This document shows positions 5,325 to 9,033 of a DNA stretch of 9,033 nt, piece by piece. The notes under the pieces were generated by a model. That model had not been told where the DNA came from, did not search any database, and saw only the letters and a list, made by a program, of their open reading frames with translations. Position numbers and translations under genes: made by a program. The stretch is from Bacillota bacterium (lineage in GTDB: Bacteria > Bacillota > Clostridia > Christensenellales > CAG-138). The DNA lies in assembly GCA_023426265.1 (NCBI GenBank), contig JAFABA010000017.1, forward strand, positions 1-9,033. The letters run 5' to 3'. The number at the start of each line of letters is the position of its first letter. The stretch's first letter is position 1.

Positions 5325-6650
5325 ATGCCGAAAAACGCCCGTCCCCTGTTTTTTTGCGGGGAATGCGGATATGAAAGCGCAAAATGGCTAGGCAAGTGCC
5401 CGGGCTGCGGAAGCTGGAACACGCTGGTGGAAACCAGCGTTGTGCAGGTAAAGGCTGCGGCCTCCGGCGCGCACGCGATTCCGCTTTCGGATATCGATAC
5501 GCAGGAAGCGAAGCGGACCACCACCGGCATGCAGGAACTCGACCGGGTGCTGGGCGGCGGCATCGCAGCCGGCATGGCCGTGCTTTTGGGCGGCGACCCC
5601 GGCATTGGAAAATCCACGCTGCTTTTGCAGGCGGCAGGGAGCCTTGGCGAACATGCGAAAGTGCTCTATGTTTCCGGCGAGGAATCGCCCGCGCAGATCA
5701 AGCTTCGGGCGGAGCGGCTAACTATTCCGGGCAATGTGCTGCTGCTGGCGGAAACCGACCTTGGCATAATAGAGGCGCAGATACGGCAGCTGCGCCCGGC
5801 GTTTGCGATCATCGACTCTATACAGACCATGTCCTGCCCCGATCTTCCGGGGGCAGTAGGCAGCATCAGCCAGGTGCGCGAGGCGACGGCTATTTTGACG
5901 CGTCTTGCCAAGCAGACCGGCACGGCGGTGCTCATCGTGGGGCATGTGACCAAGGACGGCGCAATCGCAGGCCCCCGCGTTCTTGAGCATATGGTGGATA
6001 CCGTGCTGTACTTTGAAGGGGAACGCCACGCGGACTTACGCCTGCTGCGTGCGGTAAAGAACCGCTTTGGCTCCACCAACGAGGTGGGCGTATTTGAAAT
6101 GTGCGACGACGGCATGCACCAGGTGGAGGACCCTTCCCGCCTGTTCCTTTCGGGTGCGCATTTGCCCGGCTGCGCCGTGACCTGCGCCATGGAAGGTACG
6201 CGCCCCATGCTTGCCGAAGTGCAGGCGTTATTAGCGCAGACGGCGTTCGGCACCGCGCGGCGCACCAGTGCGGGTATCGATTCGGGCAGGCTTTCACTGC
6301 TGCTTGCGGTGCTTGAAAACAAAGCGCGGCTGCGGCTTTCAGACAAGGACGTGTACCTGAACGTCGTGGGCGGGCTGAAACTTTTGGAACGTGCGGTCGA
6401 TCTGGGCGTGGCCATGTGCGTAGCCTCCTGTTATAAAGAAACGCCGCTCAAACCCTCCACCGCCGCAATCGGCGAGGTGGGCCTGACCGGCGAGGTGCGT
6501 GCCGTCTCCCATATGGAAAGGCGTATGCGCGAATGCGTGCGGCTGGGGTTTACCAACCTCATCGTTCCCCGTTCGGACGCACTGCCAACCGTTCCCGGCG
6601 CTGTATTGATCCCTGTGCGCAATGTGGCGGAAGCCGTCGCGTTGCTCTAA
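5325..6650 (+). CDS. radA: DNA repair protein RadA
   Basis: A 441-residue RecA-like ATPase that promotes branch migration and processing of recombination intermediates; the family is normally about 450-460 residues. Domains in order: an N-terminal four-cysteine zinc finger (C11, C14, C25, C28); the RecA core with Walker A GDPGIGKS (90-97) and Walker B AFAIIDS (159-165); the RadA-specific KNRFG motif (245-249), which is needed for branch migration; and a C-terminal Lon-protease-like domain (about 270-441) with GEVGLTGEVRAV (383-394), non-proteolytic as in the family. All key residues are intact. The start is ATG at 5325 with GGAGG 5 nt upstream. The preceding 290 nt form the structured block; the lipoprotein gene begins 50 nt downstream. 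In many Bacillota radA stands beside disA or clpC; neither is here. Confidence 0.97.
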   Translation: MPKNARPLFFCGECGYESAKWLGKCPGCGSWNTLVETSVVQVKAAASGAHAIPLSDIDTQEAKRTTTGMQELDRVLGGGIAAGMAVLLGGDPGIGKSTLLLQAAGSLGEHAKVLYVSGEESPAQIKLRAERLTIPGNVLLLAETDLGIIEAQIRQLRPAFAIIDSIQTMSCPDLPGAVGSISQVREATAILTRLAKQTGTAVLIVGHVTKDGAIAGPRVLEHMVDTVLYFEGERHADLRLLRAVKNRFGSTNEVGVFEMCDDGMHQVEDPSRLFLSGAHLPGCAVTCAMEGTRPMLAEVQALLAQTAFGTARRTSAGIDSGRLSLLLAVLENKARLRLSDKDVYLNVVGGLKLLERAVDLGVAMCVASCYKETPLKPSTAAIGEVGLTGEVRAVSHMERRMRECVRLGFTNLIVPRSDALPTVPGAVLIPVRNVAEAVALL

Positions 6651-6667
6651 GCTTATGAAGAAAACCC

Positions 6668-6681
6668 CGGCATTCGTGCCG
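6668..6681 (+). other. Small UUCG-loop hairpin between radA and the lipoprotein gene
   Basis: CGGCA (6668-6672) and TGCCG (6677-6681) close a TTCG loop. No T run follows, so it is unlikely to terminate; it may modulate the ribosome binding site (GGAGG, 6691-6695) of the next gene, which it stops 9 nt short of. radA and the lipoprotein gene are therefore probably one transcript. Confidence 0.35.
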
Positions 6682-6700
6682 AGAACCTTTGGAGGATATT

Positions 6701-7930
6701 TTGCGTTACCGTTTGCGCCCCGGATTGCCCCGACTGCTTGCCTGTATCGCCATGACGCTGGTTATGGCGTCTTTTTCGGCATGCGATATTCTGTATCGGC
6801 CGGAGACCATACTGTCCCCCGCCCCTTCCGCCTCCCTTCCCGCAACCAACAGCCCCGCAAAGACTGCGGCGATCGAACCCGGCGCCGGCATTCCCGACCT
6901 CAGTGAAAAGTATTTCATCAAACGCCTGCCCGCGGAGGAACTTAAACTCTGCGAGCAAATGTATACGGGCATCCAGAACTTTGAGCAGGAGATCCGGTTT
7001 GAAAAGCCCATACCTGAGAAAGAGCTCAAAAAGCTGATGTGGCTGTTGAGTTACGATTGCCCGGAGTTGTACCAGATCAACGGGGAATATTCCTACTTCG
7101 TGCAGGAGAGCGACCCGGAACAGGCGCTTTCCATGCAGCCCACCTACATCCTGACCAAGACCGAATATCTGGCCGCGCAGGAAGAGATGGAGTCCGTTGC
7201 GGGCACCTTGGAAAAAAAAGCCGCAGGCTTGGGCCAGTATGAAACGCAGCTGTTGTTCTACAATGCTCTGATCGAAGGATGTACCTACCGGGAGGACGGC
7301 GAATACGACGGCACGGCCTATGGCGCGCTTGTGCTCGGCTACGCCCGGTGCGAGGGATACAGCAAGGCGCTGAGCCTGTTAATGCGCGAGGCCGGCATCG
7401 AATGCCTGACGCTCACCGGCGAAGCCTGGTCCACCGACGAAGTCCAGCCCAAAGCGCCGCAAAAGCACGCGTGGAATGTCGCCCGTATTGACGGCTCATA
7501 TTACCAGATGGATATCACATGGGACGATTCGGACGGCACGCTGCCTCACGGCTCCCTTTACGCGTACTTTAACCTGACGGATGCGGAAATCTATAAAAGC
7601 CGGACGCTGGACAGCATGTACGAAACGCTGGAACTGCCCGCCTGCACTGAAAACGACAGCAATTATTTCATGAAAACCGGCAATTACATTCCGGACGGCG
7701 AAGATGTGAAGGACGCCTTGTATGAAGCGCTGGATGCGGCGCTTATCCGCGGGGACGATTTTGTATCCTTCCGGCTTTCCACGGACGCGCAGCGGGAGGA
7801 GCTTAATTCCCAGCTGGATAAATGGATGAAATCCTGGTACAACAAAAACCACTTCTCCGGCTCTTACTACTGGACGACGTTTTCGGTCAGCAACGTGTTT
7901 TCGGTGATGGATATTATTACGAATGAATAA
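6701..7930 (+). CDS. Transglutaminase-like domain lipoprotein
   Basis: A 409-residue predicted surface lipoprotein. The signal peptide has a basic start (RYRLRPGLPR), a hydrophobic core (12-27) and a lipobox-like FSAC, with C28 as the probable lipid-modified cysteine; F at -3 is unusual. A Pro/Ser/Thr-rich spacer (about 39-65) follows. The catalytic triad of the transglutaminase/papain-like fold is visible: C217 in YARCEGYSKA, H256 in KHAWN, D271 in YQMDITWDD. Such domains act as cysteine peptidases or cross-linking enzymes; the substrate is unknown, with cell-wall peptides or surface proteins the natural guess. The start is TTG at 6701, 5 nt after GGAGG (6691-6695). An in-frame TTG at 6689 lies inside that binding site, so a longer form is unlikely. 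It is probably co-transcribed with radA and ends before the terminator at 7992-8013. Confidence 0.85.
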   Translation: MRYRLRPGLPRLLACIAMTLVMASFSACDILYRPETILSPAPSASLPATNSPAKTAAIEPGAGIPDLSEKYFIKRLPAEELKLCEQMYTGIQNFEQEIRFEKPIPEKELKKLMWLLSYDCPELYQINGEYSYFVQESDPEQALSMQPTYILTKTEYLAAQEEMESVAGTLEKKAAGLGQYETQLLFYNALIEGCTYREDGEYDGTAYGALVLGYARCEGYSKALSLLMREAGIECLTLTGEAWSTDEVQPKAPQKHAWNVARIDGSYYQMDITWDDSDGTLPHGSLYAYFNLTDAEIYKSRTLDSMYETLELPACTENDSNYFMKTGNYIPDGEDVKDALYEALDAALIRGDDFVSFRLSTDAQREELNSQLDKWMKSWYNKNHFSGSYYWTTFSVSNVFSVMDIITNE

Positions 7931-7991
7931 TGGATAGTTTGGAGTAAGAATCTCTTTGGAATTTAATCACCTGAAATTTGCGATCATACAA

Positions 7992-8013
7992 AAACCGGCC
8001 TGATGGCCGGTTT
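7992..8013. terminator. Bidirectional rho-independent terminator between convergent genes
   Basis: AAACCGGCC (7992-8000) pairs with GGCCGGTTT (8005-8013) around a TGAT loop, a 9-bp perfect stem with A and T flanks on both sides. It lies 61 nt after the lipoprotein stop and 66 nt after the degV stop (which runs toward it), so it can serve both transcripts. Confidence 0.8.
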
Positions 8014-8060
8014 AAATCGTTATAGTTCTTAGAGCCGTTACGATCCTTTACGGGAGTTGT

Positions 8061-8079
8061 TTGGAGGCAGAGCCTCCAA
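8061..8079 (-). other. Hairpin touching the degV stop codon
   Basis: TTGGAGGC (8061-8068) and GCCTCCAA (8072-8079) form an 8-bp stem with a 3-nt loop immediately after the TAA of degV (8080-8082). On the minus strand it is followed by ACAACT, with no T run, so it is a weak terminator at best; the main stop is the hairpin at 7992-8013. Confidence 0.45.
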
Positions 8080-8949
8080 TTACCTGTGCGTTCCGAAATG
8101 AAACAGCGCCACCGTGCCGGGGCCGGAATGCGCGCCGATGATGGGCCCGATGTAATGGATCACAAAATTCTTGACTCCCAGGCGTTCTTCCACCAGATTT
8201 TTCACATACTCCGCATCCTCGGGGCAGTCCGCATGGCCGATAAATACGCAATCGTTGCCTTCGGGCGTGAATGTCTGCTCCATGTATTCCACCAGAGTCT
8301 TAAGGGAGCGCTTGCGGCCCTGCACCTTATTTAGAGCGAGCAACGCGCCGGAATCCTCTATGCGCAGCACGGGCTTGATATTGAGCGCCGTGCCGAACAT
8401 GGCGGACGCCGCCGAAATGCGGCCGCTGCGCAGCAAGTATTTCAAATCCTCCACGGTGAACCAGTGGCAGACCTTCAGCTTGTTTTCCTCCGCCCACTTC
8501 GCAAGTTCATCCATGCCCATGCCCTCTTGCTGCTTTTTCGCGGCGTGGTAAACAAGCAGCCCCATACCCAGCGAGGCGCACAGCGTATCCACCACAATGA
8601 GGCGGCGCTCCGGATATTTTTCCTGGAGATCCTCCATGGCGTGGTTGGCCGCGACGCGCGAGGTGAGCGCGGAAGTCACGGCAAAGTAGATCAAGTCGTA
8701 CCCTGCCTTGAACTGTTCCTCAAAATATTCGGTAAACGTGAACGCGTTGATCAGAGAGGTCGTCGCCACGGAACCCTGCCGCATCCGTTCATAAAAGTAG
8801 GCCGGGTCAAGCTCCTTGCCCGAAGGGTCCACCATATAAATCTTTTCGTCCATGCGGCAATCCATGGATATGACTACAATGCCGTATTCTTCAACGATCG
8901 ATTGCGGAAGATCAACGGTGGCCTCCGTGAGAATGCGGTATTTGCTCAT
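8080..8949 (-). CDS. DegV family protein (fatty-acid binding)
   Basis: A 289-residue protein of normal DegV length (about 280-290). DegV proteins bind a fatty acid in a two-domain cleft and, as FakB, present it to the kinase FakA for phosphorylation into membrane lipid. Visible family segments are ILTEATVDLP (6-15), the domain boundary VATTSL (61-66, in place of the usual TSQP-like turn), VTSALTSRVAANHA (91-104), FTVEDLKYLLRSGRIS (164-179), the most conserved family stretch, and GPIIGAHSGPGTV (268-280) with the head-group histidine H274. Which fatty acid is bound cannot be told. The start is ATG at 8949 with GGAG 9 nt upstream; an earlier in-frame ATG at 8967 has no ribosome binding site. No fakA gene is in the window. 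Confidence 0.93.
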   Translation of the reverse strand: MSKYRILTEATVDLPQSIVEEYGIVVISMDCRMDEKIYMVDPSGKELDPAYFYERMRQGSVATTSLINAFTFTEYFEEQFKAGYDLIYFAVTSALTSRVAANHAMEDLQEKYPERRLIVVDTLCASLGMGLLVYHAAKKQQEGMGMDELAKWAEENKLKVCHWFTVEDLKYLLRSGRISAASAMFGTALNIKPVLRIEDSGALLALNKVQGRKRSLKTLVEYMEQTFTPEGNDCVFIGHADCPEDAEYVKNLVEERLGVKNFVIHYIGPIIGAHSGPGTVALFHFGTHR

Positions 8950-8960
8950 ACTTTTACACT

Positions 8961-8978
8961 CCATCATAGATATGATGG
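8961..8978. promoter_or_regulatory. 8-bp inverted repeat at the degV transcription start (candidate operator)
   Basis: CCATCATA (8961-8968) and TATGATGG (8971-8978) form a perfect inverted repeat with a 2-bp spacer. The predicted start of transcription (about 8976) lies inside it, and it lies between the -10 box and the ribosome binding site. This is the classic place for a repressor site; a hairpin in the mRNA leader is the alternative. Confidence 0.55.
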
Positions 8979-8982
8979 TTCT

Positions 8983-9012
8983 ATTATACCCTATGTATAG
9001 CGTCGGGGGAAA
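8983..9012 (-). promoter_or_regulatory. Promoter of degV
   Basis: Minus strand: a perfect -10 TATAAT (8988-8983) with a poor -35 TTTCCC (9012-9007) at 18 bp. The strong -10 with a weak -35 suggests activator dependence or moderate expression. It lies immediately upstream of the inverted repeat at 8961-8978. Confidence 0.6.
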
Positions 9013-9033
9013 GAGGCATAGGGAAAAAAGGGG

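Noticed and set aside
6655..6906. Frame starting ATGAAGAAAACC just after radA
   Set aside because: It has no ribosome binding site and overlaps the lipoprotein gene in another frame; its Arg/Pro-rich content is typical of a shadow.
8464..9000. 178-residue plus-strand frame opposite degV
   Set aside because: Antisense shadow of a gene with clear family motifs; no ribosome binding site.

Overview
The window looks like chromosomal DNA of a Bacillota (Firmicutes), most likely a moderately GC-rich clostridial lineage. The evidence is strong GGAGG-type ribosome binding sites on every gene, two TTG starts chosen by those sites, sigma-A type promoters, and the gene set (DegV, RadA, a transglutaminase-like lipoprotein, a PLP protein, YbaK/EbsC, dTMP kinase). 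Species-level placement is not possible from the sequence alone. I see no phage, transposase, CRISPR, tRNA or rRNA gene.

Layout, left to right. (1) 1-110, minus: the 5' end of a LarE-like PP-loop gene, cut by the window edge, with a near-consensus promoter at 197-226. (2) 247-456: a run of six hairpins between that gene and the next, including repeat copy A. (3) 475-1950, minus: a fold-type II PLP-dependent protein with its own promoter around 2077-2106, over which a 10-bp direct repeat is laid at exactly 20-bp spacing. (4) 2188-2303: repeat copy B, inverted relative to A, so that the two copies bracket the PLP gene. (5) 2351-3545, minus: an apparent two-gene operon, dTMP kinase then a YbaK/EbsC-family deacylase-like protein. 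(6) A divergent promoter region (3546-3777) separates this from a plus-strand run. (7) 3778-4980, plus: a membrane-anchored, probably beta-propeller protein with a Pro/Thr stalk. (8) About 5005-5300: a roughly 290-nt gene-free block dense in nested stems, directly upstream of (9) radA (5325-6650) and (10) a transglutaminase-like lipoprotein (6701-7930). (11) A bidirectional terminator (7992-8013) separates these from (12) the convergent degV gene (8080-8949), whose promoter carries an 8+8 bp palindrome at the predicted transcription start.

The genes are mostly housekeeping (DNA repair, nucleotide and tRNA-related, fatty-acid binding) with two surface proteins. The intergenic DNA is the unusual part. 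Two intergenic systems stand out: the paired modular hairpin repeat, which shows real compensatory base-pair changes between its two copies, and the long structured block before radA, which looks like an uncharacterised structured RNA or leader. Both are described from the sequence only; neither was matched to a named family.
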